Source: Paenibacillus luteus
GTDB taxonomy: Bacteria; Bacillota; Bacilli; Paenibacillales; Paenibacillaceae
NCBI RefSeq assembly: GCF_006542765.1
Contig: NZ_SKCD01000066.1
Location: forward strand, 272,932-336,931
Direction of reading: 5' to 3'
Length of the DNA stretch: 64,000 nucleotides
The position numbers and the translations under genes are program-made. Of the stretch, positions 8,094 to 17,179 are shown piece by piece. The notes beneath the pieces are model-generated. The model did not search any database. It was not told the origin of the DNA and saw only the letters and a list, made by a program, of their open reading frames with translations. Positions within the stretch are counted from its first letter, which is position 1. Each line of letters begins with the position of its first letter.

Positions 8094-10877
8094 ATGGAAC
8101 AAATGAAATGGCATCAAATGGGGACAAGTGAGCTGGTGGACGCTTTAGTCAGCTCCCCTGAACAAGGTCTGGCGACGTTGGAAGCGGCGCAGCGCTTAGA
8201 GCAAAATGGACAGAATGAATTGACGGAAGGAAAGCGTGTCTCGCCAATCTTGCTTTTCCTTAATCAATTTAAAGATTTTATGGTGCTTATTCTAATGGGA
8301 GCGACGTTGATCTCTGGCTTGCTGGGCGAGTACCTGGACGCCATTACGATTGTGGCAATTATTGCGCTTAATGCCGTTCTCGGCTTCGTTCAGGAGTTTA
8401 GAGCGGAGCGCTCGCTGCGGGCTCTTAAAGAATTATCAGCTCCTACCGCGAAGGTGATCAGGGGCGGTGAGCTGCTCACCGTGGCTGCTAAGGAACTGGT
8501 TGCAGGTGATCTCATCTATCTGGAGAGCGGGGACCGCATACCAGCGGATGTACGACTCCTTGAGGCGAACAGCTGTTATGTGGAGGAATCGGCGCTGACG
8601 GGTGAATCTGTCCCGGTTGGCAAGCATTCAGCAGCGATTGCTGAAGACAATTTGCCGCTTGGCGACCAGAAAAATATCGGTTTCATGGGTACAATGCTCA
8701 CCAGGGGTACAGCTAAGGCAGTCGTTATTCGAACAGGGATGGATACGGAAATGGGCAAAATCGCCGGTCTGATCCAGCAAACCGAATCGATGGAGACGCC
8801 TCTGCAGCACAGGCTGGAGCAGTTGGGTAAAATTTTGATTGTCGTGGCGATCGCGCTGACGGTTATGGTTGTTGTTGCCGGTATTTTGCATGGACAGCCG
8901 GCGTATGGCATGTTCCTTGCTGGTGTGAGTCTGGCCGTAGCAGCCATTCCCGAAGGACTGCCTGCTATTGTGACCATTGCGCTTGCGCTTGGCGTTCAGC
9001 GGATGATCAAACGCAAGGCTATCGTGCGCAAGCTTCCGTCAGTAGAGACGCTTGGCTGCGCTTCGATCATTTGTTCAGATAAAACGGGAACGCTGACCCA
9101 AAATAAAATGACGGTTACCCACGTTTGGGTTGGCGGCAGGCAGCTAGAGGTCAGCGGCGAAGGCTATGATCCGACCGGGGCTATTTACGAAGAGGGCAAT
9201 GCGCTGGATATCAAGCATGATCAGTCCATCAAGCGTTTGCTGCAAGTGAGCGCATTGTGCAATAACGCCCAAATCGTCAAGGTGGAGAGCGAGGATACCA
9301 GCAAGCGAAAAAGCAAGGAGATCCAGCAGGAATGGGTGCTCAAGGGGGACCCGACTGAGGGAGCGCTTGCTGTGCTGGCAGCTAAGCTCGGTTCTTCCGC
9401 AAAATCATTGGAACAGCTGTACAAGCGGGAAAAGGAGTTTCCGTTTGATTCCGAGCGCAAGCGGATGTCCGTCGTTGTTGCGCATCAAGGCGGCAAGCTA
9501 ATTTGTACCAAGGGTGCGCCCGACTTGCTTATGGATCATTGCTCCTACGTGCTTTGGGAAGGCAAGGTTGTGCCTTTCACGGCTACGCTTAAGCGCAAAT
9601 GCGCGGAGGCAGGCGAGCTTATGGCTCAAAGTGCGCTTCGCGTGCTCGGGCTTGCCTACCGTGATTTGCGTGCTAGCGACGCTTGCGAGACCGAAAGTGA
9701 TGCGGAATGTCAACTGGTATTCGTTGGTTTGACAGGGATGATTGATCCTCCGCGCCGCGAGGTGAAGGAAGCCATAGCAACCTGCCGCCGTGCAGGCATC
9801 AAGACGGTGATGATTACAGGTGATCATCAATTAACGGCAGAGGCGATTGCAGGTCAGCTTGGCATTATGCCGCGTGGTGGCATTGCCATGAGCGGCAAGC
9901 AACTGGAAGCTATGGAAGATGAACAGCTTGATCGGCTTGTCGAGAATGTTTATGTTTACGCGCGGGTTTCGCCGGAGCACAAATTGCGTATTGTCAAAGC
10001 GCTTCAACGCCAGGGTCACGTAGTTGCTATGACCGGTGATGGCGTCAACGACGCGCCTGCGATCAAAGCGGCTGATATTGGTATTTCCATGGGCATCACG
10101 GGAACGGATGTCACCAAGGAAGCTTCTGCGCTCGTGCTCAGTGACGACAACTTCTCGACCATCGTAGCTGCGATCGAGGAAGGCCGGGGCATCTATGAGA
10201 ATATCCGGAAATTTATCCGTTACTTGCTGGCATCCAACGTGGGTGAAATTCTCGTGATGTTCCTTGCGATGATGGCAGGCCTGCCGCTGCCGCTCGTACC
10301 GATTCAGATTCTTTGGGTTAACTTGGTAACGGACGGCTTGCCGGCTATGGCACTAGGCGTAGACCAAGCAGAGAAGGATCTGATGCAGCAAAAGCCGCGC
10401 TCGGCTAAGGAGAGCATATTCTCCCGCAGGCTGGGGTGGAAAATTATTAGCCGGGGCATTCTGATCGGCGTTTGCACACTTGGTGCTTTCTGGATTACGC
10501 TGCACGATGCACCGGGCAGTGCGGCACAACTGATGAAAGCTCAGACTGTAGCTTTCGCAACGCTTGTCATGGCGCAGCTTATCCATGTATTCGATTGCCG
10601 GAGCTCCCGCTCTATTTTTCACCGGAATCCGTTTCAAAATAAATATTTGGTGCTAGCCGTACTGTCATCACTCATTCTTATGCTAGGCGTGCTCTATATT
10701 GATGCACTGCAGCCGATCTTCAAAACCGTTCCAATTGGCTTCCGGGAATGGTGTCTGGTGTTCGTAGCTGCGGGAATTCCTACTTTCCTAATGGGAATAG
10801 GCAGTGTGCTAGGCTCGCCGAACAAAAAGAAGAATAAAACAAAATGGCCAATCGGACCGCAAAGCGCGGCGAGATAA
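8094..10877 (+). CDS. yloB: Calcium-translocating P-type ATPase (YloB-like)
   Basis: A 927-residue P2A-type cation ATPase, a polytopic membrane pump that moves Ca2+ out of the cytosol. Visible are the actuator motif TGES (169-172), the phosphorylation site SDKTGTLT with Asp329, TGDGVNDAP with GDGVND at 648-653, the transmembrane ion-site motif PEGLP, and about ten hydrophobic segments. Its position beside rqcH matches B. subtilis yloA-yloB, where YloB is a Ca2+ ATPase of sporulating cells. The ATG at 8061 is rejected in favour of 8094, which has GGGAGGGAG seven bases upstream. The C-terminus is basic (NKKKNKTKW). Confidence 0.95.
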   Translation: MEQMKWHQMGTSELVDALVSSPEQGLATLEAAQRLEQNGQNELTEGKRVSPILLFLNQFKDFMVLILMGATLISGLLGEYLDAITIVAIIALNAVLGFVQEFRAERSLRALKELSAPTAKVIRGGELLTVAAKELVAGDLIYLESGDRIPADVRLLEANSCYVEESALTGESVPVGKHSAAIAEDNLPLGDQKNIGFMGTMLTRGTAKAVVIRTGMDTEMGKIAGLIQQTESMETPLQHRLEQLGKILIVVAIALTVMVVVAGILHGQPAYGMFLAGVSLAVAAIPEGLPAIVTIALALGVQRMIKRKAIVRKLPSVETLGCASIICSDKTGTLTQNKMTVTHVWVGGRQLEVSGEGYDPTGAIYEEGNALDIKHDQSIKRLLQVSALCNNAQIVKVESEDTSKRKSKEIQQEWVLKGDPTEGALAVLAAKLGSSAKSLEQLYKREKEFPFDSERKRMSVVVAHQGGKLICTKGAPDLLMDHCSYVLWEGKVVPFTATLKRKCAEAGELMAQSALRVLGLAYRDLRASDACETESDAECQLVFVGLTGMIDPPRREVKEAIATCRRAGIKTVMITGDHQLTAEAIAGQLGIMPRGGIAMSGKQLEAMEDEQLDRLVENVYVYARVSPEHKLRIVKALQRQGHVVAMTGDGVNDAPAIKAADIGISMGITGTDVTKEASALVLSDDNFSTIVAAIEEGRGIYENIRKFIRYLLASNVGEILVMFLAMMAGLPLPLVPIQILWVNLVTDGLPAMALGVDQAEKDLMQQKPRSAKESIFSRRLGWKIISRGILIGVCTLGAFWITLHDAPGSAAQLMKAQTVAFATLVMAQLIHVFDCRSSRSIFHRNPFQNKYLVLAVLSSLILMLGVLYIDALQPIFKTVPIGFREWCLVFVAAGIPTFLMGIGSVLGSPNKKKNKTKWPIGPQSAAR

Positions 10878-10998
10878 CTAAAAAATACAAATGATGATAC
10901 AAATTATGAATAGCCTTTCTCCTTGCTTTGCGGTATGCTATTGAGAATAAATCATAGCTTTATCATACCAAGAGATGTGGCAAGGAGAGGGCAATTAG

Positions 10999-11829
10999 AT
11001 GAATTTTACAAAAATGAACGGCTTGGGGAATGACTTTGTAGTAATCGCGGGCGAGCAGCAGCTTCCAGAGGGTGTGGCGGATCTCGCGGTCTCGTTATGT
11101 AACCGATTTTTTGGAATCGGGGCAGACGGTCTTGTCTATATATTGCCTTCGGAGATCGCAGATTTCCGCATGCGCATCATTAATTCAGACGGATCGGAAG
11201 CGGAACAATGCGGCAACGCTATTCGCTGCGTAGCCAAATATGTATACGATAATGGCTTAACCGATAAAGAAGAAATCACGATTGAAACGCTGGGCGCTGG
11301 GGCGCAAAAGGTTCAGCTTACCGTGGACAATGGGGAAGTATCCTCTGTCCGTGTTGATATGGGCGAACCGATCCTCAATGGCTTGACAGTCCCGACAACG
11401 ATTGACGCTGAACGTGTTATCGAGCACCCGATTGAGGTGGATGGCAAGGAGTTCCGGTTTACGGCCGTATCGATGGGCAATCCGCACTGCGTCATTTATG
11501 TGGATGATGCTGTGAACTTTGATTTGAACGTATGGGGGCCTAAGCTGGAGACACATCCGCTCTTCCCTCGCAAAATCAATGTAGAGTTCGTAACGGTGAA
11601 TTCCCGCAACCACACGGATATGCGCGTATGGGAACGGGGAGCAGGACCAACGCTTGCTTGCGGCACTGGTGCGTGTGCGACAGTTGTGGCATCCGTATTG
11701 ACGGGTGCGACTGACCGTACGGCTACAGTATCGCTTAAAGGCGGCGATCTTCTTATCGAATGGAACGAGTCTGATAATCATGTTTATATGACGGGTCCAG
11801 CTGCGGTTTCCTTCCGCGGGACTCTTTAA
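10999..11829 (+). CDS. dapF: Diaminopimelate epimerase
   Basis: A 276-residue DapF, which interconverts LL- and meso-diaminopimelate for lysine and peptidoglycan. Both catalytic cysteines are visible: Cys71 in EQCGNAIRC and Cys221 in ACGTGAC. The length is standard. The ATG has AAGGAGAGGG upstream. The 120-bp leader contains nested inverted repeats (GGTATG ... CATACC, 10932-10969) but nothing I recognise as a lysine riboswitch. The next gene begins 29 bp after the stop, so the two are probably co-transcribed. Confidence 0.96.
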   Translation: MNFTKMNGLGNDFVVIAGEQQLPEGVADLAVSLCNRFFGIGADGLVYILPSEIADFRMRIINSDGSEAEQCGNAIRCVAKYVYDNGLTDKEEITIETLGAGAQKVQLTVDNGEVSSVRVDMGEPILNGLTVPTTIDAERVIEHPIEVDGKEFRFTAVSMGNPHCVIYVDDAVNFDLNVWGPKLETHPLFPRKINVEFVTVNSRNHTDMRVWERGAGPTLACGTGACATVVASVLTGATDRTATVSLKGGDLLIEWNESDNHVYMTGPAAVSFRGTL

Positions 11830-11858
11830 AGCAAAGTAAGATGGGTGGAGAGAATATA

Positions 11859-13733
11859 ATGAAACCGGATTTGAGGGAGGCGCTCCAGCAGCGCATCTTA
11901 ACCGGGGACGGCGCGATGGGAACCTATCTATATCAGATGGGGTTCCCTGTCGGCGTTTCTTATGAAGAATTCAATACGCTTCGTCCCGATGTCATTGAAA
12001 ATATTCACAGGCGCTATTATGAGGCAGGTGCGAGAGTAATAGAGACGAACACGTTCTCAGCCAATATGGAGAAGCTGTCGAAGTATGGCTTGGAAGGCGA
12101 CATGGATGCCATCAACCGAGCGGGTGTCCGCGTTGCGCGTGCAGCCATTGGCGATGATGCTTATGTTGTAGGCGCTGTGGGCTCCATTCGTGACGGCAAG
12201 CTGAAAAATCTTCGGACTGCAAAAGTTATTGAAGCCTACCAGCGTCAAATGCATGCTTTGCTTGATGAAGGCGTAGACGGTATCCTACTTGAAACGTTCT
12301 ATGATTTAGACGAGATGTTGTTGGCGCTTCGAATTGCGAGAGCGGCATCAAGCGTACCAGTCATTTGCCAGTTTGCTGTTGAAGACGTGGGCCGTACGCA
12401 GGATGGAAATGGCATGAAGAGCGCCTTCGATCAACTGCAAGCCGAAGGTGCTGACGTTGTCGGCTTTAATTGCCGCAGTGGTCCTAACGGCATTATGAGA
12501 GCCATTGATTCCATTACGGGTCCTGTAGGCTTGCCATTATCGGTTTATCCAAATGCTGGTATACCTGATTATATTGACGGCAAATATGCCTATTCAGCAG
12601 GTCCGCAATATTTTGCGGAGTCCGCTCAGCGTTTTGCCGACCGCGGCGCACGCCTCATTGGCGGCTGCTGCGGCACGACGCCGGAGCATATTAAGGCCAT
12701 TGCGGAGGCGCTCGACGGCTATATTCCACAAATTGGACAAACAGCTCCGATTGCTGCACCGAGAGAAGCGATTATTGTGAAGCAGGCGGAACAGCCGGCT
12801 GAAGCGACTGTAACGTCGCAAAAGCAAGTTGTTCAAGAGCCGTCTATCGTTGATCTTGTCCAAAAGAGACATACGGTTATCGTTGAGCTAGACCCGCCGC
12901 GCGATCTGGATATCCGCAAATTTATGGATGGTGCTGCCGCGCTTAAAGAAGCGAAGGCGGACGCGGTTACCATGGCAGACAACTCGCTGGCTGTAACGAG
13001 AATGAGCAATATAGCGCTTGCAGCGCTTATTCAGGAGAAGGTTGGCATTCGTCCGCTCGTGCATATTGCCTGCCGCGACCGCAACCTGATCGGAACGCAG
13101 TCCCATATGATGGGGCTTGATGCGCTGGATATCGATCATGTGCTAGCTGTTACTGGAGATCCTGCCCGATTTGGCGACTTGCCGGATTCGAGCTCCGTAT
13201 ATGACCTTACATCCTTTGAAATGATCCGGATGATCAAGCAATTGAACGACGGAACGGCATTCTCAGGCAAACCGCTGAAGCAGAAAGCGAAATTCGTCGT
13301 AGGCGCCGCCTTTAATCCGAATGTGAAGCATTTGGACAAGGCGGTGCAACGTCTTGAGCGAAAAATTACTTCAGGTGCTGACTACATTATGACGCAGCCG
13401 GTTTACGAACCAGCTCTTATTGAGCGTATTGCAGAAGCGACCAAGCATCTGACTGTGCCTGTATTTATAGGCATTATGCCGCTTGCGAGCGGGCGCAATG
13501 CAGAATATTTGCATAATGAGGTGCCGGGTATTCAGCTTTCGGATGAGGTCCGTCAACGAATGGCGGGGCTTGAAGGCGAAGCGGGGCGTGCGGAAGGCGT
13601 GCAAATTGCGAAGGAACTGCTTGATGCCGCACTGCCGCATTTTAAAGGGATTTATTTAATTACGCCGTTCATGTTCTATGATATGGGCGTACAGCTTACG
13701 CAATATGTGTGGGATAAGACCAACCGCAAGTAG
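11859..13733 (+). CDS. Bifunctional homocysteine S-methyltransferase / methylenetetrahydrofolate reductase (YitJ-like)
   Basis: A 624-residue fusion. Residues 1 to about 290 are a homocysteine methyltransferase barrel with zinc ligands Cys205 (GFNC) and Cys270-Cys271 (GGCCGT). Residues about 325-624 are a MetF-type reductase (VIVELDPP, LLVTGDP-like LAVTGDPAR, MTQPVY). B. subtilis YitJ has the same architecture and links one-carbon units to methionine. The start at 11859 follows GGGTGGAG; an ATG at 11841 lies inside that site. There is no room for an S-box riboswitch in the 29 bp behind dapF, unlike the S-box control known for yitJ. Confidence 0.9.
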   Translation: MKPDLREALQQRILTGDGAMGTYLYQMGFPVGVSYEEFNTLRPDVIENIHRRYYEAGARVIETNTFSANMEKLSKYGLEGDMDAINRAGVRVARAAIGDDAYVVGAVGSIRDGKLKNLRTAKVIEAYQRQMHALLDEGVDGILLETFYDLDEMLLALRIARAASSVPVICQFAVEDVGRTQDGNGMKSAFDQLQAEGADVVGFNCRSGPNGIMRAIDSITGPVGLPLSVYPNAGIPDYIDGKYAYSAGPQYFAESAQRFADRGARLIGGCCGTTPEHIKAIAEALDGYIPQIGQTAPIAAPREAIIVKQAEQPAEATVTSQKQVVQEPSIVDLVQKRHTVIVELDPPRDLDIRKFMDGAAALKEAKADAVTMADNSLAVTRMSNIALAALIQEKVGIRPLVHIACRDRNLIGTQSHMMGLDALDIDHVLAVTGDPARFGDLPDSSSVYDLTSFEMIRMIKQLNDGTAFSGKPLKQKAKFVVGAAFNPNVKHLDKAVQRLERKITSGADYIMTQPVYEPALIERIAEATKHLTVPVFIGIMPLASGRNAEYLHNEVPGIQLSDEVRQRMAGLEGEAGRAEGVQIAKELLDAALPHFKGIYLITPFMFYDMGVQLTQYVWDKTNRK

Positions 13734-13752
13734 CCAAATAAGGCAGAATGTA

Positions 13753-13789
13753 TGCGAAAAACAGGCTTTTTTGCTTGTTTTCGCATTTT
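13753..13789 (+). terminator. Terminator after the methionine fusion gene
   Basis: TGCGAAAAACAGGC pairs with GCTTGTTTTCGCA (one bulge, one wobble) around a T6 loop and is followed by TTTTC. It closes the dapF transcript. Confidence 0.75.
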
Positions 13790-14073
13790 CGCTTGTTCGT
13801 TCGTGAAAAATCAATTAAAATAAAGCATGGATACAGTTGCCACAACTATTACAGATGGCAAGGACAGGCTGCCCATAAGCGGCGCCAGCATAGGCTGAGC
13901 ACGCTTCGGGACGTATGTCCGGCACTTTTTTCGTCAACAATAGTGCAGTAGTTCTGTCGGTATTTGGCAAGAAGCGAACTTGTCGTTTTTACATCTACTA
14001 AACATAAAAAATCGGATTTGAACATTTGCAGGCAGATGCACAAGCAAGACCGTAGGCGGAGGAGGAACCAGGC
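13790..14073. other. Gene-free spacer upstream of remA
   Basis: No convincing gene is seen; the short frames have no Shine-Dalgarno site or family likeness. In B. subtilis this place upstream of remA holds yloC (YicC family), which is absent here. The spacer must carry the remA-gmk-rpoZ promoter. TTGTCG near 13979 with CATAAA 17 bases later is a weak candidate only. Confidence 0.5.
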
Positions 14074-14334
14074 TTGGCTATTAAACTCATTAATATCGGA
14101 TTCGGTAATATTGTATCAGCGAACCGCATTATTTCAATCGTTAGCCCGGAATCGGCTCCAATTAAGAGGATCATTCAAGAGGCACGCGACCGCCATATGC
14201 TTATAGATGCGACATATGGACGCCGAACGCGTGCTGTAATTATTACGGATAGCGATCATGTGATTTTATCGGCAGTTCAACCAGAGACGGTTGCGCACCG
14301 ATTATCCACGAAGGACGACGATAACGACGAATAG
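14074..14334 (+). CDS. remA: Extracellular matrix regulator RemA (DUF370)
   Basis: An 86-residue RemA, the DNA-binding activator of biofilm matrix and osmoprotection genes in B. subtilis. It shows the typical run from LINIGFGNIV through PIKRII to YGRRTRAVI. It starts at TTG, preceded by GGAGGAGGAAC; the second codon onward matches the family start. It lies 13 bp from gmk, the same order as in B. subtilis. Confidence 0.95.
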   Translation: MAIKLINIGFGNIVSANRIISIVSPESAPIKRIIQEARDRHMLIDATYGRRTRAVIITDSDHVILSAVQPETVAHRLSTKDDDNDE

Positions 14335-14347
14335 TACGGGGAGTAAT

Positions 14348-14965
14348 ATGGATAAGGGATTGTTAATTGTATTGTCCGGCCCTTCAGGGGTAGGCAAAGG
14401 AACGGTATGTTCCGTTTTGCGAAATAAGGTGCCTGAGCTGGTCTATTCGGTGTCCGCAACGACCCGTCTGCCGCGTCAGGGTGAAGTTGATGGCGTGAAT
14501 TACTTTTTTAAGACCAGAGAGCAGTTCCAGGATATGATTGCGCGAGACGCACTCTTGGAGCATGCCGAATATGTTGGTAACTACTACGGTACACCGCGTG
14601 ATTTCGTTGAACGTACTTTGGAGAGCGGGAAGGACGTTATTTTGGAGATTGAAGTGCAAGGAGCGCTTAAGGTGAAACAAAAGTTTCCCGAAGGCATCTT
14701 CGTATTTTTGTTGCCTCCGTCCCTCGATGAGCTGAAGCAGCGGATAACCGGCCGTGGTACAGAATCTTTGGATACGATCAATAACCGTATGTCTGTAGCT
14801 GTAGACGAGATGAATTTGCTCGGACACTATGACTATGCGGTATTGAATGATGAGATAGATGCTGCTTGCGATCGTATTCGCAGTATCATGATTGCCGAGC
14901 ATTGCCGCAGAGAAAGATACTTGCCTTACGTTTCAGGAATGGTTGCCGCAATTGAGAAAGCATGA
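14348..14965 (+). CDS. gmk: Guanylate kinase
   Basis: A 205-residue guanylate kinase, which phosphorylates GMP to GDP. The P-loop GPSGVGKGT is at residues 11-19, followed by the GMP-binding stretch SATTRLPRQGEVDGVNY and a LID with RITGRGTE. The longer frame from 14291 overlaps remA and is rejected; the ATG at 14348 has GGGGAG just upstream. rpoZ follows after 16 bp. Confidence 0.96.
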   Translation: MDKGLLIVLSGPSGVGKGTVCSVLRNKVPELVYSVSATTRLPRQGEVDGVNYFFKTREQFQDMIARDALLEHAEYVGNYYGTPRDFVERTLESGKDVILEIEVQGALKVKQKFPEGIFVFLLPPSLDELKQRITGRGTESLDTINNRMSVAVDEMNLLGHYDYAVLNDEIDAACDRIRSIMIAEHCRRERYLPYVSGMVAAIEKA

Positions 14966-14981
14966 GTGAGGAGAATGAACG

Positions 14982-15191
14982 ATGTTATATCCGTCCATTG
15001 ATGAAATGGTGAAAAAAGTTGACAGTAAGTACACGCTAGTCGTAGCTGCTTCCAGACGCGCTCGTATGCTCCGCAACGGAGACAAGTCGGAGCTCAAGAA
15101 CCCACGCTCCCGCAAATATGTTGGCGTAGCGCTGGAGGAAATCTACGGCGATATTCTTCAAGTGGAAAACCTCGCAACCAAAGAGGACTAG
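14982..15191 (+). CDS. rpoZ: RNA polymerase omega subunit
   Basis: A 69-residue omega subunit, which stabilises the beta' subunit of RNA polymerase. The conserved LVVAASRRARML and KYVGVALEEI are visible. The start follows GTGAGGAGAATG. It is the last gene of the remA-gmk-rpoZ unit and is followed by a strong terminator. In B. subtilis coaBC follows directly; here about 4.6 kb of accessory genes intervene. Confidence 0.96.
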   Translation: MLYPSIDEMVKKVDSKYTLVVAASRRARMLRNGDKSELKNPRSRKYVGVALEEIYGDILQVENLATKED

Positions 15192-15212
15192 TCAGCGGAA
15201 TGAACATATGGA

Positions 15213-15259
15213 ACGGAGTATCTGCTTAGCGCAGATGCTCCGTTTTTTTTTTTTTTTTT
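15213..15259 (+). terminator. Strong terminator after rpoZ
   Basis: AACGGAGTATCTGC pairs with GCAGATGCTCCGTT around TTAGC, followed by an uninterrupted tract of 16 T. Downstream, AAATATAG (15261-15268) is inverted at 15297-15304 around GGATA/TATCC. Confidence 0.95.
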
Positions 15260-15380
15260 GAAATATAGGAAAGGATATCATTTCGCTATCCCTAGTCTAT
15301 ATTTCTCGGAATGAAACACGCTGCGCCGCCAGAGGACGGCGACGTCCTTTTCACCTTGCGCCATTACATAAAATAGCTAT

Positions 15381-15426
15381 TTCAAAATGCCTTCCGATTG
15401 TATATAATGAGAATGATTATCATTTA
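15381..15426 (+). promoter_or_regulatory. Promoter with Fur box before the AraC/Btr-like gene
   Basis: TATAAT at 15403-15408 with TTCAAA 16 bases upstream makes a sigma-A-like promoter. TGAGAATGATTATCATTTA at 15408-15426 overlaps the -10 end and start site and fits the 7-1-7 Fur operator (TGATAAT-ATTATCA type). Iron-dependent repression is therefore expected. Confidence 0.88.
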
Positions 15427-15479
15427 ATGCGGAGTTATGACTTTCTTAGTGCAGTCTTAAAGAAAAGGGTGTTGTTTAT

Positions 15480-17069
15480 ATGCATTACCATCTTGGAAAA
15501 GTACATAAGCATGTTGCGAATATGGATATCATAGCCGAGGCAGGCAACTGCCATTCGATTTGTATTGTTATGGCTGGAAACGGCACGATAGGCGTTGGTG
15601 ATAAGAGCTTTGAAGCAAAGTGCAGTATGGCCATTGTTGCAGAACGAGGTCATACAGTTACGTTGCATGCAGCTCCCTTTCATGCCATGCATGTGTTAAG
15701 AATTGAATTTTCTGAAAAACCAGTCATTGACCATGGTAAAGCAAATGAGGATAGGGCTTGGTGGTCTTGGCCGTTAGAAAACAGTATTAAGATTAAGCTG
15801 AACCGGCAGTTGATGCAGCTGGCTGTTGATTTGGAGCGGGAATGGAGTTTAGGCGGGAATTTGGACAAACTAAGCGGCTCGGAAGCGGCTTTTGTTATGC
15901 TTCTCAATAAGCTGCTGGAGCTGCATGGGAAAATAAAGCAGCCGACTTCTCATTCTTGGATGGAAAATGCTATTCGGTATATTAAAGAGAATTACCGTAA
16001 GCCCTTGACGAGGAAGGAGCTGGCTGCGATTGCAGGCGTGAGCCCGGAACATTTCTCAAGGGAATTCATGAAGCATAGCGGGAAAACCTTTAAAGCTTAC
16101 ATAACGGAGCTTCGCATTCGTTCGGCGCAGGAGCAATTGCTGGGGTCAAACTCGGATCTATTCGAGATTGCGCTTCAAGTGGGTTATCAGGACGGCTTTT
16201 ATTTAAGCCGAAAGTTTAAACAATTTGTCGGTACTGCACCTACGATCTATTTGAAAAAACCGAAGAAAATCGCATCTTTAACCTACAATTATTCGGCAAG
16301 CTTATTAGCGCTCGGAATAACGCCAAGCGTGGCGGTTATATCCAACTGGGTATTCAATCATTTCCGCGGTTCTATTGATAATAAATCTGCGCAGTGGCAC
16401 GACAACGTACCTGCGCAATTGTACGATACGATCCGTCCTACTAGACCGGATCTTATCCTGGATTATAGTTTGGATGAAGAACGTGCTGCAGAGCTGCGGG
16501 CCATTGCCCCCTTGATTCATCTGCCATTCGAGGAGCTTCCGTGGGATGAGCAGTTTCGTTATATTGCCGATGTTGTGGATAAAGGAAGGGAAGCGGAAAA
16601 TTGTTTGAACCGGCTCCAAGCGTTGATAGAGCGAGCAAACCAAAGGCTAGACCTTGAGATGGGGAAGCGCGGTACGGCAGTTGTTATTGAACTTGGAATG
16701 GATAAATGCTACGTATTTGGCGACAAATGGGGACGCGGTACGCATGTATTGTATGATCCGCTGCAATTTGCACCGCCCGAGTGCCTGCTCCAAGGCGGTC
16801 GATGCAAGATTGGCTATGAGGAAACAACGCTGGAAGTGATACGCGACTATGCAGCTGACTTTATATTTTATAATTTGCCGGACAACGCAGAAGAACGCTC
16901 ACGCGTATTGGCCTTTATGAAAACAGAAAGTTGGGGAAGCCTTGCGGCCGTCAAAAATAAACAAGCATACAGGATCGAAGGGGATGCTTTTTATGGTTTT
17001 GATCCAGCGTCAACTAAGAAGCAACTGACGGATATGGTGGCTTTATTAACCAGAGGAAACGGCAGCTAA
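15480..17069 (+). CDS. AraC family regulator with siderophore-binding domain (Btr-like)
   Basis: A 529-residue regulator with a cupin-like N-terminal part (about 1-110), two AraC helix-turn-helix motifs (about 160-260, IAGVSPEHFSREFMKHSGKT and IALQVGYQDGFYLSRKFKQF), and a periplasmic-binding-protein-like domain (about 265-529) of the FeuA/FepB kind. The same fusion is known in B. subtilis Btr, which senses Fe-bacillibactin in the cytosol and activates feuABC. The Fur box upstream and the Fur-controlled binding protein downstream support an iron-siderophore role. The siderophore itself is not known. Confidence 0.88.
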   Translation: MHYHLGKVHKHVANMDIIAEAGNCHSICIVMAGNGTIGVGDKSFEAKCSMAIVAERGHTVTLHAAPFHAMHVLRIEFSEKPVIDHGKANEDRAWWSWPLENSIKIKLNRQLMQLAVDLEREWSLGGNLDKLSGSEAAFVMLLNKLLELHGKIKQPTSHSWMENAIRYIKENYRKPLTRKELAAIAGVSPEHFSREFMKHSGKTFKAYITELRIRSAQEQLLGSNSDLFEIALQVGYQDGFYLSRKFKQFVGTAPTIYLKKPKKIASLTYNYSASLLALGITPSVAVISNWVFNHFRGSIDNKSAQWHDNVPAQLYDTIRPTRPDLILDYSLDEERAAELRAIAPLIHLPFEELPWDEQFRYIADVVDKGREAENCLNRLQALIERANQRLDLEMGKRGTAVVIELGMDKCYVFGDKWGRGTHVLYDPLQFAPPECLLQGGRCKIGYEETTLEVIRDYAADFIFYNLPDNAEERSRVLAFMKTESWGSLAAVKNKQAYRIEGDAFYGFDPASTKKQLTDMVALLTRGNGS

Positions 17070-17127
17070 AAAAACGGCATCACATTTAGGCATGGACGAA
17101 GATGGCGCGAAATTGGTAAAGTTATTT

Positions 17128-17146
17128 TGAGAATGATTATCATTCG
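17128..17146 (+). promoter_or_regulatory. Fur box before siderophore-binding lipoprotein
   Basis: TGAGAATGATTATCATTCG shares its first 17 bases with the Fur box at 15408-15426. It lies 33 bp before the start codon, so the gene is probably iron-repressed on its own promoter as well. Confidence 0.88.
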
Positions 17147-17179
17147 TATTAAATAACTAGCGGAAAGAGGAACAGTAAG

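Noticed and set aside
10932..10969. Nested inverted repeats before dapF as a possible lysine riboswitch
   Set aside because: The conserved lysine-element core is not present, and the structure is short with no terminator.
13748..14206. Two plus-strand frames before remA
   Set aside because: One spans the terminator, the other overlaps remA in a different frame; neither has a ribosome site. This is not a yicC remnant.
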